Source of the DNA: Shewanella algae
GTDB taxonomy: Bacteria; Pseudomonadota; Gammaproteobacteria; Enterobacterales; Shewanellaceae
Reading direction: 5' to 3'
DNA: 64,000 nt
Assembly (NCBI RefSeq): GCF_009183365.2
Contig: NZ_CP068230.1
Coordinates: forward strand, 4,493,001 to 4,557,000
The position numbers and the translations under genes are program-made. A model generated the notes under the pieces. That model saw only the letters and a list, made by a program, of their open reading frames with translations. It was not told the DNA's origin and ran no database searches. This document shows positions 52,488-61,341 of this stretch, piece by piece; positions within the stretch are counted from its first letter, which is position 1, and the number at the start of each line of letters is the position of its first letter.

Positions 52488-53093
52488 ATGACCAAAAACC
52501 CACAGCAGGCCAGGCTCTGCCAATATCAGCAGCATATGCTGATGACAGAGCTCAAAGCCGAGCCGGGCAAGTTGAAACTCGTCTGGCGCAGCAGGCAAAC
52601 GCAACTGAAATACGCGCTTTGGGGACTACTGGCGATGCTTGCCGGAATTCTGGGAGTACTGGTGTTGGACCCAGCCAGACAGGACACTTGGTTTACGGCT
52701 GCCATCATAGCTATAGTGCTGGGGCTCAGCGGCATCATCATGGGCCTGAACCTCTACCGCCTGCTCAAACCCGTTACTCTGGATCTGCAACAGGGCTGCT
52801 TCTTCCGGGGCGGAAAAAGCAAGCCTCTCAGTCAACTCTGCCGCATAGAGGTGCAACGCAATACCTATAACGAAAGATTCAGAAGTCACATGCTTGAACA
52901 CCTGACTGACGAAGAGCTCATAAGTGTCAGCGTGGTACTCTGTTTTGCTGAGCGTGAGCGACTCGGTTTTGGCCTGTTCAAACCTCAAAAGCAGGCCACA
53001 GACAAGGCCAGAGCCTACGCACAAACACTCGCCGAACTGATAGGCTTTAACGGCGAAATAACAGTTACCCAGGGTTCAGGCCTGGGCCGTTAA
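52488..53093 (+). CDS. Two-helix membrane protein of unknown function
   Basis: Encodes 201 residues. Two transmembrane helices at about 45-60 and 68-88 are followed by a cytoplasmic beta-rich part (about 95-190) that could be PH-like (VTLDLQQGCFFRGG, ISVSVVLCF). I do not recognise the family. It is 45 bases after the NTF2-like gene. Confidence 0.65.
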   Translation: MTKNPQQARLCQYQQHMLMTELKAEPGKLKLVWRSRQTQLKYALWGLLAMLAGILGVLVLDPARQDTWFTAAIIAIVLGLSGIIMGLNLYRLLKPVTLDLQQGCFFRGGKSKPLSQLCRIEVQRNTYNERFRSHMLEHLTDEELISVSVVLCFAERERLGFGLFKPQKQATDKARAYAQTLAELIGFNGEITVTQGSGLGR

Positions 53094-53248
53094 TTAGCCA
53101 AGCCTGACAAACCAAAGGGGCCAGCTGTTAACTTAATCCAATGATTATGTTGATATATTTATTTGCATTAAAACAGAGAATTAGATTTGCACCTTGAAGG
53201 TGGCAGCGTTAAGGTATCGCGGCAAATCATAACTACCAAGAAGGAACC

Positions 53249-53488
53249 ATGATCGACAGTAAGCAGCGATATTTTGCCGAGCAAGATATCAAAGCCCCCG
53301 CCACCCCTCTTCCCAAACACGCCTTGTTCAATACCCTAAGCGACCTGATAGTCGCGCTCTGTTTTCTACTGGGCAGCTTCTTTTTTCTCACAGATGTTCA
53401 CACTCTTATCGGCGCCTGGCTGTTTGTAATAGGCAGTGTTCAGCTACTGATAAAGCCCTTGGTCACCCTGCTCAACTGGTGGCGCTGA
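53249..53488 (+). CDS. YrhK-domain small membrane protein
   Basis: Encodes 79 residues with two hydrophobic helices separated by a short loop: DLIVALCFLLGSFFF and IGAWLFVIGSVQLLIKPL. This is the YrhK pattern. AAGAAGGAACC is the ribosome binding site. Monocistronic. Function unknown. Confidence 0.78.
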   Translation: MIDSKQRYFAEQDIKAPATPLPKHALFNTLSDLIVALCFLLGSFFFLTDVHTLIGAWLFVIGSVQLLIKPLVTLLNWWR

Positions 53489-53660
53489 CAGATTAATCTG
53501 CCACCAATATATCAGGGCTTTTGCCGTACACTCACCCCCCAGGCAGAAGCCCTGCCGCCATTGCGCCACACTTTACCCAGCCGATAAAAGGCAACGCATT
53601 GCCAAGGGCTATTTCTCTGATAGTATATGTATAAATTCACAGTAATCCGGTGCTAAAGGT

Positions 53661-55736
53661 TTGCAGAGACTGGATCTTATTGCTATCACCGAGCTCAAGG
53701 GCGTAGCCGCTAAAATGGCTGAGAAACTGCACAAGCTCGGAATCAACACGGTACAGGATCTGCTGTTCCACTTGCCGCTGCGCTACGAAGACAGAACCCG
53801 CATCTACCCCATAGCCAGCCTCACACCCGGAAGCTACGGCACCATAGAAGCCGAAATTCAGTCCAGCCAGATCATCAATGGCCGCAAGCGTATGTTGATC
53901 TGCAATGTCCGTGATGACAGCGGCACCATGACCCTGAGGTTCTTCAATTTCTCAGCCGCCCAGCGCAATGCCATGCAACAAGGTCTGACCATTAGAGCCT
54001 ACGGCGAAGTGCGCCGAGGTAACCACCAGGCCGAGATCATTCATCCGGATTACAAGATACTCAAAGGCGACGAACCGCCCAACCTCAGTGAAACCCTGAC
54101 GCCCATCTATCCCACCACTGAAGGGCTCAAGCAGGCCAGTTGGATGAAATTGACCGAGCAGGCTCTAAACCTGCTGCAGGAGGACGGACTGCAGGAGTTG
54201 CTGCCCGAGGCGCTGCGCCCCAATCAGCAAAGCCTGGCTCAGGCGGTGCGCACCCTGCATAGGCCCCCGGCGGATGTCGATATCTACCGTCTGGAACAGG
54301 GGCAACACCCGGCGCAGCAACGCCTGGTGCAGGAAGAACTGCTGGCGCATAACCTGTCTATGCTCAAGCTCAGGGAGCGCAGTAATCATGACAAAGCCGT
54401 GCCTTTGCCCGCCACCGGCGCTTTACTCAATCCCTTCCTCGCCGCCTTGCCCTTTAAACCTACGGGGGCGCAGCAGCGAGTGGTGGCAGATATCGGCCGC
54501 GATATTGAAAAGCCGCAACCCATGATGCGCCTGGTTCAGGGCGATGTTGGCTCGGGCAAGACCCTGGTGGCGGCCATGGCCGCACTGCAGGCGATAGAAA
54601 ACGGTTATCAGGTGGCCATGATGGCGCCCACAGAGCTGTTGGCCGAGCAACATGCAATTAATTTCAGTCAATGGCTGGAGCCATTGGGGCTCAAAGTCGG
54701 CTGGCTGGCGGGCAAGCTCAAGGGCAAGGCCAGGGCCCAGTCGCTGGAGGATATCGCCTCCGGCAGTGCCCACATGGTGATAGGTACCCACGCCATCTTT
54801 CAAGAGCAGGTACAGTTTCACAAGCTGGCGTTGATCATCATAGATGAGCAACACAGATTCGGCGTACATCAGCGCCTGGGGCTGAGAGAGAAAGGCATCA
54901 GCCAGGGTTTTCATCCCCACCAGCTGATCATGACGGCAACCCCTATTCCCCGCACCCTGGCGATGACCGCCTATGCGGACCTGGATACCTCCATCATCGA
55001 CGAGTTACCGCCGGGGCGAACCCCGGTCACCACAGTGGCCATCAGTGACAGTCGGCGTCAGGAGGTGATCGACAGGGTACGTCAGGCGGCGCTCAATGAC
55101 GGTCGCCAGGCCTACTGGGTCTGCACCCTTATCGAAGAATCCGAAGTGCTCGAATGCCAGGCAGCCGAAGACACCTGCGAAGAACTGCGTGCCGCCCTGC
55201 CGGAGCTGAGCATAGGCCTGGTTCATGGCCGTATGAAGAGCGCCGAAAAACAACAAGTCATGGACAGCTTCAAACGCGGCGAACTCAAGTTGTTGGTGGC
55301 CACCACAGTCATTGAAGTGGGGGTCGATGTGCCCAACGCCAGTCTGATGATCATCGAGAACCCGGAGCGGCTGGGGCTGGCGCAGTTGCACCAGTTGCGC
55401 GGCCGGGTCGGTCGTGGCGCCGTGGCCAGCCACTGCGTCCTGCTGTACAAGGCGCCGTTGTCACACACGGCCACCAAACGGCTTGGAGTATTGCGCCAGA
55501 GCAACGACGGCTTTGTCATTGCCCAAAAAGATCTGGAGATCCGCGGCCCGGGTGAAGTACTGGGCACCCGCCAGACAGGTATAGCCGATATGAAGGTGGC
55601 CGATCTGGTACGGGATCAGGCGCTTATTCCTCACATCCAGAAACTGGCTCGCCACGTGATGAGCCAAGCACCGGAGAATGTCGATGCCATCATTCAGCGT
55701 TGGCTGGGCGACCGGCAGCAGTATGTTCAGGCCTAG
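53661..55736 (+). CDS. recG: RecG, ATP-dependent DNA helicase
   Basis: Encodes 691 residues from a TTG start; an in-frame stop at 53,643 leaves no other upstream choice, and the N-terminus aligns with RecG. The wedge/OB domain is at about 50-180. The helicase core has Walker A GDVGSGKT (about 294-301), DEQH (about 395), TATPIPRTLAMT and QLRGRVGRG. It reverses stalled replication forks and branch-migrates Holliday junctions. It would normally follow trmH in enteric bacteria but stands alone here. Confidence 0.97.
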   Translation: MQRLDLIAITELKGVAAKMAEKLHKLGINTVQDLLFHLPLRYEDRTRIYPIASLTPGSYGTIEAEIQSSQIINGRKRMLICNVRDDSGTMTLRFFNFSAAQRNAMQQGLTIRAYGEVRRGNHQAEIIHPDYKILKGDEPPNLSETLTPIYPTTEGLKQASWMKLTEQALNLLQEDGLQELLPEALRPNQQSLAQAVRTLHRPPADVDIYRLEQGQHPAQQRLVQEELLAHNLSMLKLRERSNHDKAVPLPATGALLNPFLAALPFKPTGAQQRVVADIGRDIEKPQPMMRLVQGDVGSGKTLVAAMAALQAIENGYQVAMMAPTELLAEQHAINFSQWLEPLGLKVGWLAGKLKGKARAQSLEDIASGSAHMVIGTHAIFQEQVQFHKLALIIIDEQHRFGVHQRLGLREKGISQGFHPHQLIMTATPIPRTLAMTAYADLDTSIIDELPPGRTPVTTVAISDSRRQEVIDRVRQAALNDGRQAYWVCTLIEESEVLECQAAEDTCEELRAALPELSIGLVHGRMKSAEKQQVMDSFKRGELKLLVATTVIEVGVDVPNASLMIIENPERLGLAQLHQLRGRVGRGAVASHCVLLYKAPLSHTATKRLGVLRQSNDGFVIAQKDLEIRGPGEVLGTRQTGIADMKVADLVRDQALIPHIQKLARHVMSQAPENVDAIIQRWLGDRQQYVQA

Positions 55737-55924
55737 TGCACTAAAAACGTCACAAAGTTGCCGAGAGTTCAGCCGGGGTTCAAGTCAATCACCACAGGAT
55801 CTGCTCTACTGGCAATATTTCACAAATAAATCCTGCTGCCGGGCGGCCGAACGCTGGACAAGATGGCCAATATTTGCAGAATGGGAGAGGCGCTGCCTCA
55901 CAGGTATCAATGAAAGGAAATCCA

Positions 55925-56791
55925 ATGCAAGTCAATCAAGAAGATAGAATCGCGCCGCAGGAAAAGTCCTCTGGCAACAGTGGCATTGCTATCATCCTAT
56001 TGGTGTTGGTATTGCTGATTGCAGGAGGAGCCTACTACTATTTCAGCGGCGAACAAGAGCCGCAGCAAGCAGCAGAGCCCACCCAGGTTGAACTCCCCGA
56101 ACCCGCTCCCAGCGAACCGCTGCAAACCCAAGTCCCGGTGCCTGAACCTGAAACCGTACCCGAGCCAGAACCTGAAGTGGTTCAGCCCGAAGTCGAGCCG
56201 GAACAACCTCTGCCTTCACTGGCCGAAAGTGATGAATATGTTCATGAAAAGGCCGTGGCAATGGCTGATGGCATGAAGATAGAGCCACTGCTGGTTGAAC
56301 AAGATCTGGTACGCCAGTTCGTGGTGTTTGTCGATAATCTGGCCCAAGGCGAACTGGCCCGTAAAACCAGTCCGATGAAAGGCCCGAGCGACACCTTCAC
56401 AGTATCTGAAATCTCCAACAAGACCTATCTGGATCCTGATAGTTATCACAGATACGACCTTTACGCCGACTTTCTCACCGGCCTCAACGACGAGCAGTTG
56501 CTCAACACCTATCGTCAGTTGTCGCCGCTGCTGGAGCAGGCCTTCGATGAGCTGGGTTATCCCAACCTCAAATTCGATGAGCGGATGCAACAAGCCATCA
56601 AGGTGCTGTTGGCAACCCCAGTGATAGAAGATCCTATCGAGCTGTACGCCATCAGCGTGAACTACAAGTTTGTCGATCCCAAACTGGAAGCCCTGCCCAA
56701 CGCGCAGAAAATGCTGGTACGTATGGGTCCCGACAACACCCGTAAGATCAAGACGGTACTGCGGCGGCTGCAGAGCCAGCTGAGCAACTGA
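55925..56791 (+). CDS. DUF3014-domain membrane protein
   Basis: Encodes 288 residues from the ATG at 55,925 (AAAGGAAATCC upstream) rather than 55,874. One transmembrane helix at about 20-42, then a Pro/Glu-rich linker (50-105, repeated EPEPE/PEVEP), then a folded C-terminal domain (SLAESDEYVHE, RQFVVFVDNLAQGE, FDELGY) that matches DUF3014. Probably inner-membrane anchored with a periplasmic domain. Function unknown. Followed by a strong terminator. Confidence 0.83.
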   Translation: MQVNQEDRIAPQEKSSGNSGIAIILLVLVLLIAGGAYYYFSGEQEPQQAAEPTQVELPEPAPSEPLQTQVPVPEPETVPEPEPEVVQPEVEPEQPLPSLAESDEYVHEKAVAMADGMKIEPLLVEQDLVRQFVVFVDNLAQGELARKTSPMKGPSDTFTVSEISNKTYLDPDSYHRYDLYADFLTGLNDEQLLNTYRQLSPLLEQAFDELGYPNLKFDERMQQAIKVLLATPVIEDPIELYAISVNYKFVDPKLEALPNAQKMLVRMGPDNTRKIKTVLRRLQSQLSN

Positions 56792-56800
56792 GCGGCATCT

Positions 56801-56828
56801 GAATCACCCGGCGCCCGCCGGGTGATTC
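56801..56828 (+). terminator. Terminator after the DUF3014 gene
   Basis: GAATCACCCGG (56801-56811), loop CGCCCG, CCGGGTGATTC (56818-56828), followed by CCTTGTT. The 11-base-pair stem is perfect but the T-run is weak. It separates the DUF3014 gene from the aryl-polyene-type operon. Confidence 0.7.
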
Positions 56829-57035
56829 CCTTGTTAGCGAAAAGTTGTAACTGATCTTTAGCTGTAACCTAAACCCCTTCTTAAAACCCGTACTTTCAGT
56901 GTAGAATATGGCCCTTTGTACCGGTGTTTCAGAGGGAACGGGCAATCGGTACGGCGGTCGCATTCCGACCCGACAGATTCACTCCCTCACGACCCGTAAG
57001 GGATAGCAACAAAGATCTGTGTCAGAGGCAAAGCA

Positions 57036-57764
57036 GTGCAACTAGCGTTCAGTATTCTCTCCTGGGGAGCCTGGTCCCCGGAGTATCAACAGCAGCAAGA
57101 TTGGCAGCAGTGGCAAAGTAGCAACTGCGCCCTTGATGACAGCGATCGCATTGCCCCCAAGTTACCCCAGGTTGCCGCCATGCAGCGGCGCCGTTTCAGC
57201 CGCCTGAGCAAGATGATGCTGGAAGCCGCCTTTCAGGCTGAAGCCCCCAGCCAATGCCGCAGCGTATTTGCCTCGCGCCATGGCGAACTCAATCGCACCA
57301 TAGAACTGCTGCAGGATATTATTGCCAGGCAGCCACTCTCTCCCATGGGTTTCAGCCAATCGGTTCACAACACCGCCAGCGGTCTGTTTGGCATAGTCAC
57401 GGGTAACACAGGCGCTTCCACTTCAGTGGCGGCGGGCACAGATACCCTGTCCCAAGCCATGTTGGAAGCCTGGGCCCAGTTGGCCGAGGACCCCAGCCCC
57501 CTGCTATTGGTGTTCGGCGATGACCCTGTGCCGCCCGTCTATGATGAATTTACCCAAGAGATGGAACTGCCGCTGGCCTTGTCTCTGCAGCTGGCCCCGG
57601 CCGATGTTACCGGCATCGCCCGAGTTACCCTGAGCCAGCAGACCGGCGCCGGGCAGCCGCTGAGCTTCGGCGCCCTGCTGCAGGCACTGGCAAACGGCAC
57701 GGCAATCCAGGGGCAACTGGCCCATTGGCATTGGCAGCTGGAACCCTCAAGGGAGCCGCTATGA
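57036..57764 (+). CDS. Beta-ketoacyl synthase-like chain-length factor
   Basis: Encodes 242 residues from a GTG (AGAGGCAAAGCA upstream). This is only a half-length ketosynthase N-terminal domain; the site of the catalytic Cys reads NTASGLFG, so it should be inactive and act as partner to a ketosynthase. It is the typical first gene of aryl-polyene/xanthomonadin-like clusters. It overlaps the next gene by four bases (ATGA). Confidence 0.85.
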   Translation: MQLAFSILSWGAWSPEYQQQQDWQQWQSSNCALDDSDRIAPKLPQVAAMQRRRFSRLSKMMLEAAFQAEAPSQCRSVFASRHGELNRTIELLQDIIARQPLSPMGFSQSVHNTASGLFGIVTGNTGASTSVAAGTDTLSQAMLEAWAQLAEDPSPLLLVFGDDPVPPVYDEFTQEMELPLALSLQLAPADVTGIARVTLSQQTGAGQPLSFGALLQALANGTAIQGQLAHWHWQLEPSREPL

Positions 57765-58558
57765 CAGCCCCGGCAACCGGTATCGGCTATTTTCCCCGTT
57801 GGCTCGCCGGCATCAGCTGTTATATCGCCTTCGGCCTTGGCGGCTTGCTGAGCTCCTTGACCATTTTACCTGTGCTGAGGTTCTGGCCCGGCGAGCGCGA
57901 TGTGCGCATTCAAAGAGTACAAAAAGCGGTGCACTACATGTTCCGCGGCTTTGTGCATATGCTGACCTGGGCCGGCGTGGTCAGGGTCAGCACAGTCAAT
58001 CTGCAGCGATTACAGCAGGCCAAAGGCATGGTGGTGATTGCCAATCACCCCACCCTCATAGATGTGGTGGTGTTAATCAGCCTGATGCCCAATGCCGGCT
58101 GCATAGTAAAACAGGGACTGTGGCGTAACCCCTTTCTGCGCGGAGTCGTCTCCGCCGCCGGCTATATTCCCAATCGCGGCGCCGAGCTGCTGCTACAGGA
58201 CTGCCGTGAAGTGTTGGCCAGAGGCACCAATCTGATCATCTTTCCCGAGGGCACCCGCACGGTAAAAGGCGCAGTGATCAATCCCTTTGCCCGCGGTTCG
58301 GCCAATATCGCCCTGCGCGCCGGGGCCGATATTCTGCCAGTGGTACTCAGGGTGGTTCATCCCGGACTCACCAAACAGGATCCCTGGTACGAAATCCCGA
58401 GACGCACCATACAGATGCAAGTGGAAACCGGGGCAAGCATAGCGCATCTGAGGTATGATGCCGAAAGCGGTGGCGATGCCCGGATGGCGCGCCAACTCAC
58501 CAGAGATCTGGAAACCTATTACAAACAACAATTAGATATAAATTATGAGCTTACATAA
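57761..58558 (+). CDS. 1-acyl-sn-glycerol-3-phosphate acyltransferase-like (LPLAT) protein
   Basis: Encodes 265 residues from the ATG at 57,761, overlapping the KS gene by four bases (GGGAGCCGCT upstream). A longer frame from 57,725 is inside that gene. NHPTLID (about 95-101) is the H-x4-D acyltransferase motif, and FPEGTRT (about 165-171) the second block. It transfers the finished polyene acyl chain to a glycerolipid or sugar acceptor. It overlaps the first ACP gene by 14 bases. Confidence 0.88.
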   Translation: MTAPATGIGYFPRWLAGISCYIAFGLGGLLSSLTILPVLRFWPGERDVRIQRVQKAVHYMFRGFVHMLTWAGVVRVSTVNLQRLQQAKGMVVIANHPTLIDVVVLISLMPNAGCIVKQGLWRNPFLRGVVSAAGYIPNRGAELLLQDCREVLARGTNLIIFPEGTRTVKGAVINPFARGSANIALRAGADILPVVLRVVHPGLTKQDPWYEIPRRTIQMQVETGASIAHLRYDAESGGDARMARQLTRDLETYYKQQLDINYELT

Positions 58559-58799
58559 CGAAATTAAACAGCTAATCATAGATTGCCTCGATCTTGAGGA
58601 TATCAGTATCGACGATATAGATACCGAAGCACCGCTGTTCGGTGAGGGGTTGGGACTGGATTCCATCGATGCACTTGAGCTGGGCTTGGCGATCAAGAAG
58701 CAGTTCGACGTCAAGATCGAAGCCAACTCAGAGGCAACCAAGGCCCACTTTTACAGTGTTGCCAGCCTTGCCGCGTTTATCGAATCCCAGCGCGCGTAG
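58545..58799 (+). CDS. Acyl carrier protein 1
   Basis: Encodes 84 residues. LDSIDALELG with Ser40 is the phosphopantetheine site. The acidic, helical composition is typical of an ACP. It overlaps the acyltransferase gene by 14 bases and precedes a second ACP gene. It would carry the growing aryl-polyene chain. Confidence 0.92.
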   Translation: MSLHNEIKQLIIDCLDLEDISIDDIDTEAPLFGEGLGLDSIDALELGLAIKKQFDVKIEANSEATKAHFYSVASLAAFIESQRA

Positions 58800-58808
58800 G
58801 AGGTGCTC

Positions 58809-59057
58809 ATGCAAAGCCGTGAACAGATATTGGAAATGCTGAGCAAGATCCTGGTCGATGAGTTTGAAGTGGATGCCGAGGCGATAACCCCTGAGGCTTC
58901 CCTCTATGAAGAGCTGGATCTGGACAGCATAGATGCGGTGGATCTGGTGATCAAACTGCAACAGCTGACCGGCAAAAAGATCCAGCCCGATGAATTCAAG
59001 TCGGTACGGACGGTCAACGACGTGGTTAACGCCATCGAGGGACTGGTTAAAGACTGA
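58809..59057 (+). CDS. Acyl carrier protein 2
   Basis: Encodes 82 residues from the ATG at 58,809, with TAGGAGGTGCTC just upstream; the GTG at 58,803 lies within that site. LDLDSIDAVDL with Ser40 is the phosphopantetheine site. Two distinct ACPs are a known feature of aryl-polyene systems (one for the starter, one for extension). It overlaps the next gene by one base (TGATG). Confidence 0.92.
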   Translation: MQSREQILEMLSKILVDEFEVDAEAITPEASLYEELDLDSIDAVDLVIKLQQLTGKKIQPDEFKSVRTVNDVVNAIEGLVKD

Positions 59058-59605
59058 TGCGTGCCCTGGCTCAGACAGTCACGGCCCTGTTGCTGCTGGG
59101 ATATCCCCTGGCGGTATATCTGGGGCTGAACTATCTGCCGGGCAATGGCCTGGCACTCTTGCTGGCGGCCTTGCTCGGTGCCAGGTTGCTGCTGGGGAAG
59201 CAAAAGCTCAAGGCGCTGGCCGCTCCGGTCGTTCTGGGGTTACTGCTGGCGCTCGGCAGCTTGCTTGCCAAGCGTCAGGACTGGCTGCTGTACTACCCTG
59301 TGCTGGTCAATGCTTGCATGCTGGTGCTGTTTGCCTCTTCGCTGCTTAAAGGTCCCAGTATGGTGGAACGTCTGGCCAGGTTGGCCGAGCCGGATCTGCC
59401 CGAGGAAGCCAGGCCCTACCTGGTAAGGGTCACACAACTCTGGTGCGGTCTGTTTGTCTTCAACGGCGGCATGGCGGCTTATACGGCGCTGTTTACCAGC
59501 CTGGAGACCTGGACCCTGTACAACGGCCTGATAGCCTATCTGCTGATGGGGCTGCTCGGTGGCGGAGAATGGCTCTATCGCCACTTTTGTCTGAAGCGAT
59601 CATAA
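59057..59605 (+). CDS. COG4648-type membrane protein
   Basis: Encodes 182 residues with five or so hydrophobic segments, starting MRALAQTVTALLLLGYPLAVYLGLNYLP. I remember this as the COG4648 protein that accompanies aryl-polyene clusters. Role unknown, perhaps scaffolding the biosynthetic enzymes on the inner membrane. Coupled to ACP2 by TGATG. Confidence 0.82.
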   Translation: MRALAQTVTALLLLGYPLAVYLGLNYLPGNGLALLLAALLGARLLLGKQKLKALAAPVVLGLLLALGSLLAKRQDWLLYYPVLVNACMLVLFASSLLKGPSMVERLARLAEPDLPEEARPYLVRVTQLWCGLFVFNGGMAAYTALFTSLETWTLYNGLIAYLLMGLLGGGEWLYRHFCLKRS

Positions 59606-59615
59606 AGGGACAGTT

Positions 59616-60986
59616 ATGACAGAGTTATTGAAAACCTGGCTTACCCAAGGCCCCGCAGGGCAACAACTGATCAGTTTTAACCACCATGACATAGTCACGG
59701 GTTCACTGTTCGCCACCCAGGTCTATCATCTGCATCAGCGCCTGCAAGCCCGGCCGGAAAAACGTTGGCTATTGGCCTGTGACAGCAGCGATCTGTTCGC
59801 CGTTGGCCTCTGCGCCGCCCTGTTGTCGGGCAAGCAGATCATACTGCCGGCCAACACTCAGCCTGGTACTCTCAGCGAATTGACCCAGGAGTTTGATGCC
59901 ATAGTGTCAGACCGCCCCCTGTGTGAGGGCAAGATCTGGCTCGAGCTGAAAAAAGAGCTATCACTGCCCCACTCGCCCTGGCCGCAGATGGCCGAGGGGG
60001 ATGGGTTCGGCGAACTGCTGCTGTTCACCTCTGGCTCCAGCGGCCAACCCAAGGCGGTTCGCAAGCGTCTGCAGCAACTGGATGCCGAAGTCAGTGTGTT
60101 GGAGCAGACCTTCGCCGCTCACCTGCCACACTGCAGCGTGATTGCCACCGTCAGCCACCAGCATATCTATGGCTTGCTGTTTAAGATTCTCTGGCCACTG
60201 GCGGCCAGTCGCCCCTTCCTCAGCGATCTGGTGGAATACCCGGAAACCCTGAGTTATTACACCGCCCTATTTCCCAACCTGTGCCTGATCAGCAGCCCGG
60301 CGCAGCTGTCGAGGCTGCCGGATGCGCTGGAGCATGAACGCCAGCTGCACACTCCCAGCCTGATCTTCAGCTCCGGCGGGCCCCTGAGCCTGGAAGCCGC
60401 CCAAGGGGTCAAGCGCTGCTACGGTAGCCTGCCAATCGAGGTCTACGGCAGCACGGAAACCGGCGGCATAGGTTATCGGCGCCAACAGAGCAGCGACACA
60501 CCCTGGCAGGCCTTTGCCCCCATGGAGCTGAGCAATGACAGCGACGGCGCTTTGCTGCTGCGCTCGCCCTATCTTGAAGACAATGGCCAATACCGCTGTG
60601 AAGACAAGGTTCGGCTGCTGGGCGAAGGCCAGTTCTGCCTCGAAGGCCGCTTGGACCGCATCGTCAAGATAGAGGAAAAGCGCCTGTCTCTGGTGCAGAT
60701 GGAAACCTTGCTCAACGCCCATCCCTGGGTGACCCAATCGCATCTGGTGCTGCTGGAAAACCCCAGGGTGCAACTGGGCGCGGCGGTAGAGCTTTCCACC
60801 GCCGGCAAGGCACAGCTGGAAGCCGAGGGCAAACTCAGCATCAACAACGCCCTTAAGGCCCATCTGCTGAGCCAATTTGAACGTGTGACTCTGCCAAGGC
60901 GCTGGCGCTATCCACAGCAGCTGCCGCTCAACGCCCAGGGCAAGTTGCTCAAAAACGATATTCTCGAGCTGTTTGATCATGATTAA
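59616..60986 (+). CDS. AMP-forming acyl-ACP ligase of the aryl-polyene type
   Basis: Encodes 456 residues, short for the ANL family. LFTSGSSGQPKAV is the P-loop (about 135-147), YGSTETGGIGY the adenylate-binding motif (about 278) and DKVRLL/LEGRLDRIVKI the hinge. It probably loads the aromatic starter acid (for example 4-hydroxybenzoate or a cinnamate) on an ACP. It begins 10 bases after the COG4648 gene and overlaps the next gene by eight bases. Confidence 0.88.
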   Translation: MTELLKTWLTQGPAGQQLISFNHHDIVTGSLFATQVYHLHQRLQARPEKRWLLACDSSDLFAVGLCAALLSGKQIILPANTQPGTLSELTQEFDAIVSDRPLCEGKIWLELKKELSLPHSPWPQMAEGDGFGELLLFTSGSSGQPKAVRKRLQQLDAEVSVLEQTFAAHLPHCSVIATVSHQHIYGLLFKILWPLAASRPFLSDLVEYPETLSYYTALFPNLCLISSPAQLSRLPDALEHERQLHTPSLIFSSGGPLSLEAAQGVKRCYGSLPIEVYGSTETGGIGYRRQQSSDTPWQAFAPMELSNDSDGALLLRSPYLEDNGQYRCEDKVRLLGEGQFCLEGRLDRIVKIEEKRLSLVQMETLLNAHPWVTQSHLVLLENPRVQLGAAVELSTAGKAQLEAEGKLSINNALKAHLLSQFERVTLPRRWRYPQQLPLNAQGKLLKNDILELFDHD

Positions 60987-61341
60987 GTCTGTTCTTCCGC
61001 CCATTCTTCAACAGCGGCATCAGGACAATGAAGCCAGTTGGCGCCTGAGCATTCCGGCCGAGCTGCCTATGTTTGCCGGCCACTTTCCCGGCCAGCCGGT
61101 ATTGCCCGGCGTGACTCAACTGGACTGGGCCGTGCGTCTCGGCAGCCAGGCATTCGGCTATGATGCCGAAGTCGCGGTGCTCGAGGTGCTCAAGTTTCAG
61201 CAACTGCTGTTGCCGAATATGCAAGTCACCCTCAGCATCAGCAATAACCCCGCCAAGGGTAAACTGAGCTTCAGCTACAGCGACGGCGAACAGAAGTTCG
61301 GCTCGGGTCGTATCGCCTTCAAGACAGAGGCCAAGCAATGA
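60979..61341 (+). CDS. 3-hydroxyacyl-ACP dehydratase-like hotdog protein
   Basis: Encodes 120 residues from the ATG at 60,979 (a TTG two codons earlier is possible). FAGHFPGQPVLPGVTQLDWAV is the FabA/FabZ hotdog active-site helix with the catalytic His. It dehydrates the polyene intermediates. It overlaps both neighbours, by 8 and 4 bases. Confidence 0.88.
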   Translation: MIKSVLPPILQQRHQDNEASWRLSIPAELPMFAGHFPGQPVLPGVTQLDWAVRLGSQAFGYDAEVAVLEVLKFQQLLLPNMQVTLSISNNPAKGKLSFSYSDGEQKFGSGRIAFKTEAKQ

